DNA of 64,000 bases from Phenylobacterium sp. Root1290 (lineage in GTDB: Bacteria; Pseudomonadota; Alphaproteobacteria; Caulobacterales; Caulobacteraceae), in NCBI RefSeq assembly GCF_001425305.1, contig NZ_LMEE01000002.1, forward strand, positions 754,191 to 818,190, given 5' to 3'. The first letter of the stretch is position 1. The number at the start of each line of letters is the position of its first letter. This document shows positions 19,258-30,998 of the stretch, in pieces. The notes beneath the pieces were generated by a model. That model saw only the letters and a program-made list of their open reading frames with translations. It had not been told where the DNA came from and searched no databases. The translations under genes were made by a program, and so were the position numbers.

Positions 19258-20850
19258 ATGGGGATCAGTCGGCGTTTATTTCTGCATCGTTTGGGCGCGA
19301 CCGGGGGATACGGCGCGACCTATTCGGCGATGCGGACCTTGGGCCTGATGGGCGCGGTGGCGTCGGCGGCGACGCCGGCGATGGCCGCGGACGCCGGGCG
19401 CGGCAAGCGGGTGGTCATCCTGGGCGGCGGCGTCGCCGGCCTGGTGGCGGCCTACGAACTGGAGCGGGCCGGCTACACGGTGACGCTGCTGGAGGCGCGC
19501 GAGCGGCTGGGCGGGCGCAACTGGACGCTGCGCGGCGGCGACAAGGTGGAGATGGTCGGCGAGGAGACGCAGACCGTGCGCTTCGCCGATGGCCTCTACA
19601 TGAACGCGGGACCCGCGCGGATCCCCAGCCATCACCAGGGGCTGCTGTCCTACTGCAGCAAGCTGGGCGTGCCGCTGGAGGTGGAGATCAATTCCAGCCG
19701 CAGCGCCTACCTCTGGGCCGACGGCGGCAAGAAGCTGCAGATGCGGCAGGGGGTCAACGACACCCGCGGCTACATCTCCGAGCTGCTGGCCAAGGCGGTG
19801 AACAAGGGCGCGCTCGACCAGGACCTCTCGCTTGAGGACAAGGAGAAGCTGCTCCCGTTCCTGAAGGCCTATGGCGACCTGGGCGAGGACATGGCGTTCA
19901 AAGGCACCGAGCGGTCGGGCCTGCTGCAGGCCCCCGGCGCGGCCGACCAGTTCGCCAAAGCCCGCGATCCGGCGGCGTTCCGCGACCTGATCAACCATCC
20001 TCAGATCGGGGCGACCCTGTTCGAGGACAATATCAACATGCAGGCGACGATGTTCCAGCCGGTCGGCGGCATGGACCAGATCATCGCCGGCTTCGAGCGG
20101 GCCATCCGCAGCCCGGTGATCAGGAACGCCGAGGTCACGCAGATCCGCGCCGACGGCAAGGGCGTGAAGATCACCTATCGCGACCGCATCAGCGGCAAGA
20201 GCCAGGCGGTCGAGGGCGACTATACGATCATCACCTTGCCGCTGGCCCTGCTGGCCAAGATCGACAACAACTTCGCCAAGGACGTGAAAGGCGCCATCGC
20301 CTCGGTGCCCAACGACTTCTCCAACAAGATCGGCTTCGACGCGCCGCGCTTCTGGGAGAAGGAGCAGATCTACGGCGGCATCTCGTTCGTCGGCGGCGAG
20401 ACCAGCCTGATCTGGTATCCGTCCAACGGCCTGCACACCGAACGCGGCATGCTGCTCGCCTGCTATGGCTCGGGCGGCCGCGCGGAGGGCTTCGCCAAGC
20501 GCCCCCTGGCCGAGCAGATCGCGGTGGCCCGTAGCGTGGTCGGCAAGCTGCACCCCGGCCACGAGGGCGAGCTGACCAACCCGGTCGTCGTGAACTGGAG
20601 CAAGATCCCCTACAACATGGGACCCTGGCCGCGCTGGGGCGAACGCGGCGGCGTGCAGGAGGGGCACTTCGATTCGCCCGAGTACCGGCTGCTGAACCAG
20701 CCGCACGGGCGTGTGCATTTCTCAGGCGCCCACCTCAGCCAGACGCCCGGTTGGCAGGAAGGCGCGGTCTATTCGGCGCAACGCACGATCGCGTCCCTCA
20801 ACGAACAAGTGAAAGAACGGGCACTGGTGGAGTCGCGCGCGGCGGCTTGA
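19258..20850 (+). CDS. Tat-exported flavin amine oxidase
   Basis: This 530-aa FAD enzyme is of the monoamine/L-amino-acid oxidase superfamily. Starting at the ATG at 19258 (GAGAG upstream), the N-terminus reads MGISRRLFLHRLG, a twin-arginine signal, followed by a hydrophobic stretch to AMAADA, so the folded flavoprotein is probably exported. The Rossmann motif VVILGGGVAGLVAAYELE leads into LLEARERLGGRNWT. The C-terminal FAD motif is HFSGAHLSQTPGWQEGAVYSA. The TTG (19195) and ATG (19222) starts would bury the Tat motif. It should oxidise an amine to an imine and H2O2. It leads the ridA-ridA-aldolase set. Confidence 0.9.
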   Translation: MGISRRLFLHRLGATGGYGATYSAMRTLGLMGAVASAATPAMAADAGRGKRVVILGGGVAGLVAAYELERAGYTVTLLEARERLGGRNWTLRGGDKVEMVGEETQTVRFADGLYMNAGPARIPSHHQGLLSYCSKLGVPLEVEINSSRSAYLWADGGKKLQMRQGVNDTRGYISELLAKAVNKGALDQDLSLEDKEKLLPFLKAYGDLGEDMAFKGTERSGLLQAPGAADQFAKARDPAAFRDLINHPQIGATLFEDNINMQATMFQPVGGMDQIIAGFERAIRSPVIRNAEVTQIRADGKGVKITYRDRISGKSQAVEGDYTIITLPLALLAKIDNNFAKDVKGAIASVPNDFSNKIGFDAPRFWEKEQIYGGISFVGGETSLIWYPSNGLHTERGMLLACYGSGGRAEGFAKRPLAEQIAVARSVVGKLHPGHEGELTNPVVVNWSKIPYNMGPWPRWGERGGVQEGHFDSPEYRLLNQPHGRVHFSGAHLSQTPGWQEGAVYSAQRTIASLNEQVKERALVESRAAA

Positions 20851-20905
20851 TCCGCACTGTCATTGCCTGCCCAATAGCCAAGCTCAGTCATAGGAACTGT
20901 CATTC

Positions 20906-21397
20906 ATGCGAAAATTCATCCTGCCGGCGGCCCTGCTGGCGCTGGCCGCCGCCACGCCCGCCGCCGCCCAGGTCAAGCGGATCGGGGCCCCGACCTCGCC
21001 GATCCTGCAGGCGGCCGTGGTGCCGGCCGGAACCGACATCATGTACGTCAGCGGCATCACGCCGCCGGCGCTGAACGCCGGGGCCCCGGCCGGCACGCCG
21101 CCGGAGTTCGGCGACACCAAGACCCAGACCATCGGCGTCCTGAAGCGCATCGAGGACATTCTGAAGGCCGAGGGCCTGACCCACGGCGACGTGTTCATGA
21201 TGCGGGTGCTGCTGGTCGGCGACCCAGCCAAGGGCGGGGCGATGGATTTCGCCGGCATGATGGAGGGCTACCGGCAGTTCTACGCAAACGAGACCCAGCC
21301 CAACAAGACCGCGCGCATCACCAGCCAGGTCGCCGCCCTGGTGGCGCCGGGCATGATGGTCGAGATCGAGGTCCAGGCCGCCAAGCCGAAGAAATAG
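20906..21397 (+). CDS. Secreted RidA-family protein (arginine retained)
   Basis: This 163-aa protein has a signal peptide (MRKFILPAALLALAAATPAAA) and a RidA/YjgF/UK114 domain. RidA enzymes hydrolyse reactive imines and enamines; the carboxylate-binding arginine is kept here as Arg137 in TARITSQVAAL, followed by the usual late strand MVEIEVQA. It lies 55 bases after the amine oxidase. A periplasmic imine deaminase next to an exported imine-producing oxidase is a sensible pairing. Family members are normally about 125 aa; the excess is the signal peptide plus a Pro/Gly-rich insert near residue 55. Confidence 0.88.
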   Translation: MRKFILPAALLALAAATPAAAQVKRIGAPTSPILQAAVVPAGTDIMYVSGITPPALNAGAPAGTPPEFGDTKTQTIGVLKRIEDILKAEGLTHGDVFMMRVLLVGDPAKGGAMDFAGMMEGYRQFYANETQPNKTARITSQVAALVAPGMMVEIEVQAAKPKK

Positions 21398-21497
21398 CGC
21401 TGTTGGTCGGCCGCAGGAGGGCGCTGGTCGACCAACGCTTTGCCCCTGGCGCGATCGGGGCGCTCGTCGGAAGCTCCAGAATCCAGACGAGAGCCCC

Positions 21498-22013
21498 ATG
21501 CGCGCCCTGATCCTAGCCTTCCTCCTGCTGACCGCCGGCCCGGCCTCGGCCCAGGAGTTTCCACTCCGCCTCCCCGCCCCCGGCGGGGAGGTGATCCTGC
21601 CCAGCGCCGGCGCCAAGAAGGCCCACGACGAGTGGCGGTACGCCGCCGCCCGCCGGGCCGGCGACACGCTCTACGTCTCCGGCGTGGTGGTGTTCCGCGC
21701 GCCAGGCGAGGGCAATGACGCGGCCGCCTTCAAGGCCCAGGCCCGGCGCGGTTTCGAGCAGCTTAAAGCCACCCTGACCGCTTCTGGCGCGACCTTCGCC
21801 GACGTGGCGATGATCAACAGCTTCCACGTCTGGGACGGCCCCAACTTCGCCGGGACCAAGGACCAGCAGTTCGCGGCCTTCGAGGAGGTGGTCGGCGAAT
21901 ACCTGAAGGCGCCCTATCCAGCCTGGACCGCGGTTGGTACGACCGGGCTTCTGGGTGAGACCGGACTCGTAGAAGTCCAGCTCATCGTCCATTCGCCGGC
22001 GAGGAAACCGTGA
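21498..22013 (+). CDS. Secreted RidA-like protein lacking the key arginine
   Basis: This 171-aa protein has a signal peptide (MRALILAFLLLTAGPASA) and a RidA-like domain (DTLYVSGVVVFRAPGEG, FEQLKATLTASGATFADV). At the site of the substrate-binding arginine the sequence is YPAWTAVGTTGL, so Trp143 replaces it, as in non-deaminating Rid subfamilies. Another role, or pairing with the upstream RidA as a mixed trimer, is possible. It lies 100 bases after the first ridA. Its TGA overlaps the GTG start of the PLP enzyme (GTGA), showing coupled expression. Confidence 0.82.
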   Translation: MRALILAFLLLTAGPASAQEFPLRLPAPGGEVILPSAGAKKAHDEWRYAAARRAGDTLYVSGVVVFRAPGEGNDAAAFKAQARRGFEQLKATLTASGATFADVAMINSFHVWDGPNFAGTKDQQFAAFEEVVGEYLKAPYPAWTAVGTTGLLGETGLVEVQLIVHSPARKP

Positions 22014-23209
22014 CCGACACCTTGGGCCCCCTACTCTCGTTCCAACCTCCCGTGACGCCGGCCCTGGTCGTGCGGCGATCGGCGTTGGAGGCGAACCTGG
22101 CGGCCATGCAGGGCGCATGCGCCGCCGCCGGGGTCGCGCTGCGAGCCCACGGCAAGATGCACAAGTGCACGACGCTGGGCCGCCGCCAGGTCGAGCTGGG
22201 CGCGGTCGGCCTCTGCTGCCAGACGGTGGGCGAGGCGCAGGCTTATGCAGCTGCGGGCGTGAGCGACCTGCTGGTCACTTCGCCGCCGGCGCCCTGGGGC
22301 GCGGATGTGGTCGCCGCCATCGCCAGGTCGGGCGTCAACATCGCGGTCGTCGCCGACGATGCGGACCAGATCGCGCGGCTGGGCGCGGCGGCGCAGGCGG
22401 CCGGAACCACCGTCGGCCTGGTGGTCGACATCGACCTGGGCACCCACCGCACCGGCGTTCCGCCCGAGCAGGTCGCCGCCCTCGCCCGCCTGGCCAGCCA
22501 GACGCCGGGCCTGCGCTACCGCGGGATCCAGGCCTATCTCGGCCACCTGCAGCACCTGGCCGACCTGGAGGCGCGGCGCGGCGCCTGCCAGGTGACCCGC
22601 CAACGGCTGGGCGCCCTGGTCGGCGAGCTGACCGAGGCAGACCTCAAGCCCGAGCTGGTCACCGGCGGCGGCACCGGCACCTATGTCGAGGATCTGGCCA
22701 GCGGCGTGTTCAACGAGATCCAGGCCGGCTCCTACGTGTTCATGGACGTCGAGTACGAGGACTGCGGCGCCATCGACGGCCAGGCCTGGCCCTTCCGCCA
22801 GGCGCTGTTCATCGCCACCAGCGTGGTCTCGGCCCGTCACAAGACCCACGTGGTCTGCGACTCTGGGCTCAAGGCGCACTCGGTCGACGGCCCGCCCGCG
22901 CGCGTGGTGGCCGGGGCGCCGCAGGGAACCCGCTGGCGGCCGATGGGCGACGAGCATTCGGCCCTGTTCCATCCGGCGATGATGGGCGTGGTCAAGGCGG
23001 CCGGCGCCGACTTCGCCGGCGCGATCAGCGCCGCCGACGAGGACGCCGCCATCGCCTGGCCGGCCGACGCGCCGAAGGTCGGCGACGTCGTCTGGCTGCA
23101 GCCGGGGCATATCGACCCGACCATCAACCTCTATGACGCGCTGCTCGTGGTGGACGAGGACGGGTCGTCGGAAACCTGGCCGGTGGACGCCCGGCGCAGT
23201 TCACGCTGA
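22010..23209 (+). CDS. D-threonine aldolase-like PLP enzyme (DSD1/DTA family)
   Basis: This 399-aa fold-type III PLP enzyme is of the D-serine dehydratase/D-threonine aldolase group. The PLP-lysine region RAHGKMHKC (Lys49) matches the family RPHxKTHK. The racemase-like barrel holds [10 protein letters not shown] and the glycine-rich phosphate loop VTGGGTGTY, then the C-terminal beta domain holds [10 protein letters not shown]. The metal motif is GHIDP, i.e. His-x-Asp rather than the His-x-Cys of D-serine dehydratases, which points to the manganese-type D-threonine aldolases. GTG start. No signal peptide, so cytoplasmic, unlike the three genes before it. Confidence 0.88.
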   Translation: MTDTLGPLLSFQPPVTPALVVRRSALEANLAAMQGACAAAGVALRAHGKMHKCTTLGRRQVELGAVGLCCQTVGEAQAYAAAGVSDLLVTSPPAPWGADVVAAIARSGVNIAVVADDADQIARLGAAAQAAGTTVGLVVDIDLGTHRTGVPPEQVAALARLASQTPGLRYRGIQAYLGHLQHLADLEARRGACQVTRQRLGALVGELTEADLKPELVTGGGTGTYVEDLASGVFNEIQAGSYVFMDVEYEDCGAIDGQAWPFRQALFIATSVVSARHKTHVVCDSGLKAHSVDGPPARVVAGAPQGTRWRPMGDEHSALFHPAMMGVVKAAGADFAGAISAADEDAAIAWPADAPKVGDVVWLQPGHIDPTINLYDALLVVDEDGSSETWPVDARRSSR

Positions 23210-23224
23210 GCTTAATTCAAAGGG

Positions 23225-23358
23225 TGTCATCCCGGTTTGCGAAGCAAGACCGGGACCCATGAACACCAGGTGGATCAGGATGCGGCCCGGGCGCGCGCCC
23301 TCCGCAATGACGGAACGAATGGGTCCCGGTCTTCGGCTGCGCCGAAACCGGGATGACA
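23225..23358. repeat. Palindromic intergenic repeat element
   Basis: Arms of about 35-39 bases in inverted orientation flank a 60-base centre. The left arm begins TGTCATCCCGG and ends CCGGGACCCA; the right arm begins TGGGTCCCGG and ends CCGGGATGACA. Each arm is itself a hairpin, with CCCGGT and ACCGGG enclosing a variable GC core. The structure resembles REP/BIME-type dispersed elements. It fills the gap between the PLP enzyme and adhC-like gene. Only this copy was noticed in the window. Confidence 0.8.
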
Positions 23359-23438
23359 GTTTGTGGGCCGTGGAATCTTGCTTTGACGCGCCCTCTGCCG
23401 TCTGGTGCGCCGAATCGAAACCAACCCATGAGGACGCC

Positions 23439-24551
<1,113 letters not shown>

Positions 24552-24569
24552 GGGGCGGGCGCGGCGCGC

Positions 24570-25382
24570 ATGATCGCACTCCTGCTCGCCGCGCAACTGG
24601 CCACCGGCGCGCCGCCGCTGAAGGTGGCGACCTACGCCTATCCAAAATACGACCGCGCCGCGGCGTTGGAGCCCATGGCCAAGCAGCTGGGGCAGGCGCT
24701 GGGGCGCGAGACTCAAGTTGTCCTCTTAGCCACTCCCGACGCCCTGGCCGCCTCGATCCGGGCCGGCGAGGTCGACGTCGCCATGACCAATCTCGCCGCC
24801 TATCTGGCGGTGCAATCCGACCCGAAGGTGCAGGCGGTGGCGGTGCTGGACGTGCCGCCCGCGACCGCCGGGCGCTATCGCGGCGTGCTGGTCGCGCGGC
24901 GTAACGCCGGGGTCGCCGCGATGCGCGACCTGCCGGCCAAGGCGGCGGGCCTGCGCTACGCCGAGGTCCTGCCGGGCTCGACCTCCGGGGCATTGGTTCA
25001 GGCCGGCGCGCTGCGCGAGGTTGGCCTCACGCCGGATCGCTTCAAGGAGGTCCATCAGGCCGGCACCCACGAGGCGGCGCTGGCCGCGCTGCAGGCCGGC
25101 GACGCCGACCTCGCCGCCTTCGCCGAGGAACCCTGGCGCAAGTTGAAAGCCGACAACCCCCAGGCCGCCGCCGGCCTCGTCGAGCTCTGGCGTTCAGACC
25201 CGCTGCCCGCCGGCCCGGTGGTCTGCGTCCGCGCCGCGACGACGCCGTGTGACGAGATCGAGGGTCTGCTGCTGCGCGATGGCGCCAAGGCGGCCGCCGA
25301 TCTCGCCAAGGGCTGGTCGGAGACCGAGGGGGCTATGCGATTCAGAGCTCACGACGACCGCCACTACGATGGGGTCCACTAA
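24570..25382 (+). CDS. PhnD-like phosphate/phosphonate-type solute-binding protein
   Basis: This 270-aa periplasmic binding protein type 2 resembles PhnD. Typical stretches are LKVATYAYPKYDRAAALEPM near residue 18, AASIRAGEVDVAMTNLAAYL, and LPGSTSGALVQAGALREVGL followed by GTHEAALAALQAGDADLAAF. The N-terminal hydrophobic stretch (MIALLLAAQLATGA) is short and has no positive charge, so export is uncertain. No ABC permease or ATPase is adjacent; it follows frmA by 18 bases. It may supply a sensor or a distant transporter. The ligand is unknown. Confidence 0.82.
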   Translation: MIALLLAAQLATGAPPLKVATYAYPKYDRAAALEPMAKQLGQALGRETQVVLLATPDALAASIRAGEVDVAMTNLAAYLAVQSDPKVQAVAVLDVPPATAGRYRGVLVARRNAGVAAMRDLPAKAAGLRYAEVLPGSTSGALVQAGALREVGLTPDRFKEVHQAGTHEAALAALQAGDADLAAFAEEPWRKLKADNPQAAAGLVELWRSDPLPAGPVVCVRAATTPCDEIEGLLLRDGAKAAADLAKGWSETEGAMRFRAHDDRHYDGVH

Positions 25383-25412
25383 CAATAGCAACGCCTACCG
25401 ACACTCCGCCCC

Positions 25413-26213
25413 TCAGAAGAACTCGTCCATCAGCCGGTAGAAGGCGCAGGCGGCTTCGTCGACGGCGCTGAGCGGATAGCGCTCGCGCAGGATGGCGGCG
25501 GCGTCGAGGTGGGGGTGGTTGAACTTCGCCGAACGCAGGAAGAGGGCGAGGTCCTGGTAGCGGTCGGCCAGGCCGAAGCGGCCAAGGTCGACCATGCCGA
25601 CCGGGCGGCCGGGGCTCCAGATGAAGTTCGGCAGGCTGGCGTCGCCGTGGGTCAGGACCAGGCGCTCGGCCGCCGGGCGGGCGGCGATGGCGCGGTCGAG
25701 GGCCTGGCGCGCGGTCCAGCCGAGGCGCTCGGCGTCGAAGTCCTCCTCGTCCACGAGGCCGTCGGCGACGCGGCGCTCGGCCAGGGCGAACTTGGCGGAA
25801 AGGCTCATGTCGAAGGGACAACCCTCCGCGTCGAGGGCGTGCAGCCGGGCCAGCAGATCGACCGTGGCGGCCAGGGCGTCGGCGGCGTCGTGCGGCGCCA
25901 CGTGCGAGACCGCCTGGCCGTGCAGGCGCTCGCTGATCAGGCAGAAGCCGCCGTCGAAGGCGCCGCTCCACAGGGTGGCGGCGACGCGCACGCGCCCGCC
26001 GAGCCAGCGCACGACCTCGCCCTCGCGGGCCAGGGTCTCGGCGCTGCCCGGATGGTCGCCGGGGGCGAACTTGACGACGCAGGCGCCGACCGTGGCGATC
26101 AGGTCGCCCGACTGGCCGTGGCCGATCACGTCGACGCTGGCGCAGCCGAACGGCAACCGCGCCTCTTCCAGCATCAGCCGGACATAGTCGTCGATGGAAG
26201 CCACCTCGTGCAT
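25413..26213 (-). CDS. APH(3')-like aminoglycoside phosphotransferase family kinase
   Basis: This 266-aa protein has the eukaryotic-kinase-like APH fold. The catalytic loop LTHGDASLPNF (His189, Asp191, Asn196) and the metal-binding DLGRFGLADRYQDLALF stretch are characteristic of APH(3') enzymes. GAGGAGG precedes the ATG at 26213 by seven bases. It follows mccA by 39 bases on the same strand, so it probably belongs to the leucine-catabolism transcript, and lacks any mobile-element context. It could phosphorylate an aminoglycoside or another small hydroxyl compound; resistance is not established. Confidence 0.85.
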   Translation of the reverse strand: MHEVASIDDYVRLMLEEARLPFGCASVDVIGHGQSGDLIATVGACVVKFAPGDHPGSAETLAREGEVVRWLGGRVRVAATLWSGAFDGGFCLISERLHGQAVSHVAPHDAADALAATVDLLARLHALDAEGCPFDMSLSAKFALAERRVADGLVDEEDFDAERLGWTARQALDRAIAARPAAERLVLTHGDASLPNFIWSPGRPVGMVDLGRFGLADRYQDLALFLRSAKFNHPHLDAAAILRERYPLSAVDEAACAFYRLMDEFF

Positions 26214-26252
26214 GGCCGCCTCCTCGTACGACACAGTCCAGGTTCAATGGAC

Positions 26253-28136
<1,884 letters not shown>

Positions 28137-28138
28137 GG

Positions 28139-29731
28139 TCACATCCGGAAGACGCCGAACCGGGTTTCCGGGATCGGCGCGTTGAGGGCGGCGGAGATGG
28201 AGAGACCCAGGACGTCGCGCGTCTGGACCGGATCGATGATGCCATCGTCCCAGAGGCGGGCGGTGGCGAAATAGGGCGAGCCCTCGTCCTCGTAGCGGGC
28301 GCGGATCGGGGCCTTGAAGGCTTCCTCCTCGGCCGGAGTCCACTTGTCGGCGTCGCGGTGGACGGTGGCCAGCACGCTGGCGGCCTGCTCGCCGCCCATC
28401 ACCGAGATGCGGCTGTTGGGCCAGGTCCATAGGAAGCGTGGGCTATAGGCCCGGCCGCACATGCCGTAGTTGCCGGCCCCGAACGAGCCGCCGATCAGCA
28501 CGGTGAACTTGGGCACCTCGGCGCTGGCGACGGCGGTGACCAGCTTGGCGCCGTCCTTGGCGATGCCGCCGGCCTCGTACTTTCCGCCGACCATGAAGCC
28601 GGAGATGTTCTGCAGGAAGACCAGCGGGATCTTGCGCTTGCAGGCCAGCTCGATGAAGTGCGCGCCCTTCAGCGCGCTTTCGGAGAACAGCACGCCGTTG
28701 TTGGCGAGGATCGCCACTGGCTGGCCCCAGATGCGGGCGAAGCCGCAGACCAAGGTCGTGCCGTAGAGGGCCTTGAATTCGTCGAAGTCCGAGCCGTCGA
28801 CGATGCGGGCGATGACCTCGCGCACGTCGTAGGGCGCGCGCACGTCGGTGGGGACGATGCCGTACAGCTCGGCCGGATCGTAGGCCGGCGGGCGCGGGTC
28901 GCGCAGGTCCTGGTCGACCTGCTTGCTGGTGTTCAGGTTGGCGACGATGGAGCGGACGATGGTCAGGGCGTGCTCGTCGTCCTCGGCCACGTAGTCGACG
29001 ACGCCCGAGCGGCGGCCGTGGGTGTCGGCGCCGCCCAGCTCCTCGGCGCTGATCACCTCGCCGGTGGCGGCCTTCACCAGCGGCGGGCCGCCGAGGAAGA
29101 TGGTGCCCTGGCCGCGGACGATCACCGTCTCGTCGGACATGGCCGGGACATAGGCGCCGCCGGCCGTGCACGAGCCCATGACACAGGCGATCTGCGGGAT
29201 GCCCTCGCCGCTCATCCGCGCCTGATTGAAGAAGATGCGGCCGAAGTGGTCGCGGTCGGGAAAGACCTCGGCCTGGTGGGGCAGGTTCGCGCCGCCGCTA
29301 TCGACCAGGTAGACGCACGGCAGGCGGTTCTGCATGGCGATCTCCTGCGCCCGCAGATGCTTCTTCACCGTGGTCGGGAAGTAGGCCCCGCCCTTCACCG
29401 TCGCGTCGTTGGCGACGATCATCACCTCGCGGCCGCAGACGCGGCCGATGCCGGTGATGATGCCGGCGCCGGGGGCTTCGTCCTTGTAGACGCCGTGGGC
29501 GGCGAGCGCGCCGACCTCCAGGAACGGCGAGCCGGGATCGAGCAACCGCTCGACCCGCTGGCGCGGCAGCAGCTTGCCGCGCGAGGCGTGACGCTGACGC
29601 GACGGCTCGGGCCCGCCGAGCGCGGCGTGGGCGGTGCGCTCGGCCAGTTCCGCGGCCAGGGCGCGGTTGTGGGTGTCGTTGGCCTGGAAAGCCGCGCTGG
29701 CCTTATCGACGGAGGTGGCGAGTTTGGTCAT
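28139..29731 (-). CDS. mccB: Methylcrotonyl-CoA carboxylase carboxyltransferase (beta) subunit
   Basis: This 530-aa carboxyltransferase has both crotonase-like halves. It contains RVEHLLD-type [14 protein letters not shown], the oxyanion stretch [38 protein letters not shown], and in the second half [20 protein letters not shown] and [18 protein letters not shown]. The ATG at 29731 overlaps the ivd stop (ATGA), showing translational coupling ivd-mccB-mccA. The usual operon members for the next leucine steps (methylglutaconyl-CoA hydratase, HMG-CoA lyase) are not in the window. Confidence 0.95.
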   Translation of the reverse strand: MTKLATSVDKASAAFQANDTHNRALAAELAERTAHAALGGPEPSRQRHASRGKLLPRQRVERLLDPGSPFLEVGALAAHGVYKDEAPGAGIITGIGRVCGREVMIVANDATVKGGAYFPTTVKKHLRAQEIAMQNRLPCVYLVDSGGANLPHQAEVFPDRDHFGRIFFNQARMSGEGIPQIACVMGSCTAGGAYVPAMSDETVIVRGQGTIFLGGPPLVKAATGEVISAEELGGADTHGRRSGVVDYVAEDDEHALTIVRSIVANLNTSKQVDQDLRDPRPPAYDPAELYGIVPTDVRAPYDVREVIARIVDGSDFDEFKALYGTTLVCGFARIWGQPVAILANNGVLFSESALKGAHFIELACKRKIPLVFLQNISGFMVGGKYEAGGIAKDGAKLVTAVASAEVPKFTVLIGGSFGAGNYGMCGRAYSPRFLWTWPNSRISVMGGEQAASVLATVHRDADKWTPAEEEAFKAPIRARYEDEGSPYFATARLWDDGIIDPVQTRDVLGLSISAALNAPIPETRFGVFRM

Positions 29732-30885
29732 GCGCCCAGCAGCTCCCGGCCGATGAGGAAGCGGCGGATCTCGTTGGTGCCGGCGCCGATGTCGTAGAGC
29801 TTGGCGTCGCGGACCAGGCGTTCCACCGGGAACTCCTTGGTGTAGCCGGCGCCGCCGAGGGCCTGCACAGCCTCCAGGCTGACCTTCACCGCGTTCTCGG
29901 AGGCCAGCAGGATCGCGCCGGCGGCGTCGAAGCGGGTGGTGAGCCCGGCGTCGCAAGCCTTGGCCACGGCGTAGACATAGGTGCGGGCCGAGTTCAGGGC
30001 GACGTACATGTCGGCGATCTTGCCCTGCATCAGCTGGAACGAGCCGATCGGCTTGCCGAACTGCTTGCGCTCGCGGACATAGGGCAGGACCACGTCGAGG
30101 CAGGCCTGCATGATGCCGAGCGGCCCGGCGGCGAGGACGGCGCGTTCGTAGTCGAGGCCGCTCATCAGCACGCCCGCGCCGCCGTTCAGCGGGCCGAGCA
30201 CGTTCTCTTCCGGGATCTCGCAGTCCTCGAACACCAGTTCGGCGGTGTCGGAGCCGCGCATGCCCATCTTGTCCAGCTTGGGCGAGACGCTGAAGCCCTT
30301 CATGCCCTTCTCGACCAGGAAGGCGGTGACGCCGCGGCTGCCCTCGTCAGGCGAGGTCTTGGCGTAGACCACCAGGGTGTCGGCGTGCGGGGCGTTGGTG
30401 ATCCAGAACTTCGTGCCGTTGAGGACGTAGCGGTCGCCGCGATGCTCGGCGTGGGTCCGCATCGAGATCACGTCGGAGCCGGAGCCCACCTCGCTCATGG
30501 CCAACGAGCCGACGTGCTCGCCGCTGATCAGCTTGGGGAGGTACTGGCGCTTCTGCTCGGGGCTGCCCCAGCGGCGGATCTGGTTGACGCAGAGGTTGGA
30601 GTGGGCGCCGTAGGATAGGCCGACCGAGGCCGAGGCGCGGCTCACCTCCTCCATCGCCACCACGTGCTCGAGATAGCCGAGGCCGAGGCCGCCGAACTCC
30701 TCCTCGACCGTGATCCCGTGCAGGCCAAGCTCGCCCATCTGGGGCCAGAGCTCGCGGGGGAAGGTGTTGGTGGCGTCGACCTGGGCGGCGATCGGCGCGA
30801 TCTTGTCGGCCGCGAAGCGCGCGGTGGTCTCGCGGATGGCGTCGGCGGTCTCTCCGAGACCGAACTGGAAGCTGGGACCGGTCAT
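29728..30885 (-). CDS. ivd: Isovaleryl-CoA dehydrogenase
   Basis: This 385-aa acyl-CoA dehydrogenase acts in leucine catabolism. The catalytic glutamate is at the IVD-specific position, Glu247 in [11 protein letters not shown]. Flavin contacts include [13 protein letters not shown] and [11 protein letters not shown], and the C-terminal [13 protein letters not shown] and [16 protein letters not shown] blocks are typical. It heads the ivd-mccB-mccA operon and diverges from a LysR gene across about 110 bases. Electrons go to ETF. Confidence 0.95.
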   Translation of the reverse strand: MTGPSFQFGLGETADAIRETTARFAADKIAPIAAQVDATNTFPRELWPQMGELGLHGITVEEEFGGLGLGYLEHVVAMEEVSRASASVGLSYGAHSNLCVNQIRRWGSPEQKRQYLPKLISGEHVGSLAMSEVGSGSDVISMRTHAEHRGDRYVLNGTKFWITNAPHADTLVVYAKTSPDEGSRGVTAFLVEKGMKGFSVSPKLDKMGMRGSDTAELVFEDCEIPEENVLGPLNGGAGVLMSGLDYERAVLAAGPLGIMQACLDVVLPYVRERKQFGKPIGSFQLMQGKIADMYVALNSARTYVYAVAKACDAGLTTRFDAAGAILLASENAVKVSLEAVQALGGAGYTKEFPVERLVRDAKLYDIGAGTNEIRRFLIGRELLGA

Positions 30886-30977
30886 GAGCTCGATTTAGCG
30901 GACGGAAGAGAGGAAGAGCAGGTTCGCAAACCTAGGCTCGGATGAACAATCCACAAAATTGAATGATCATGATGCAC

Positions 30978-30998
30978 ATGATAGATGCCATCTATCAT
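30978..30998. promoter_or_regulatory. Perfect inverted repeat at the LysR start (operator)
   Basis: ATGATAGATG and CATCTATCAT form a perfect 10-bp inverted repeat with a one-base spacer, overlapping the LysR ATG. Upstream, ATGATCATGATG adds two further ATGAT copies. The dyad suits a dimeric regulator and could mediate autorepression or control of the divergent ivd operon. Confidence 0.7.
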
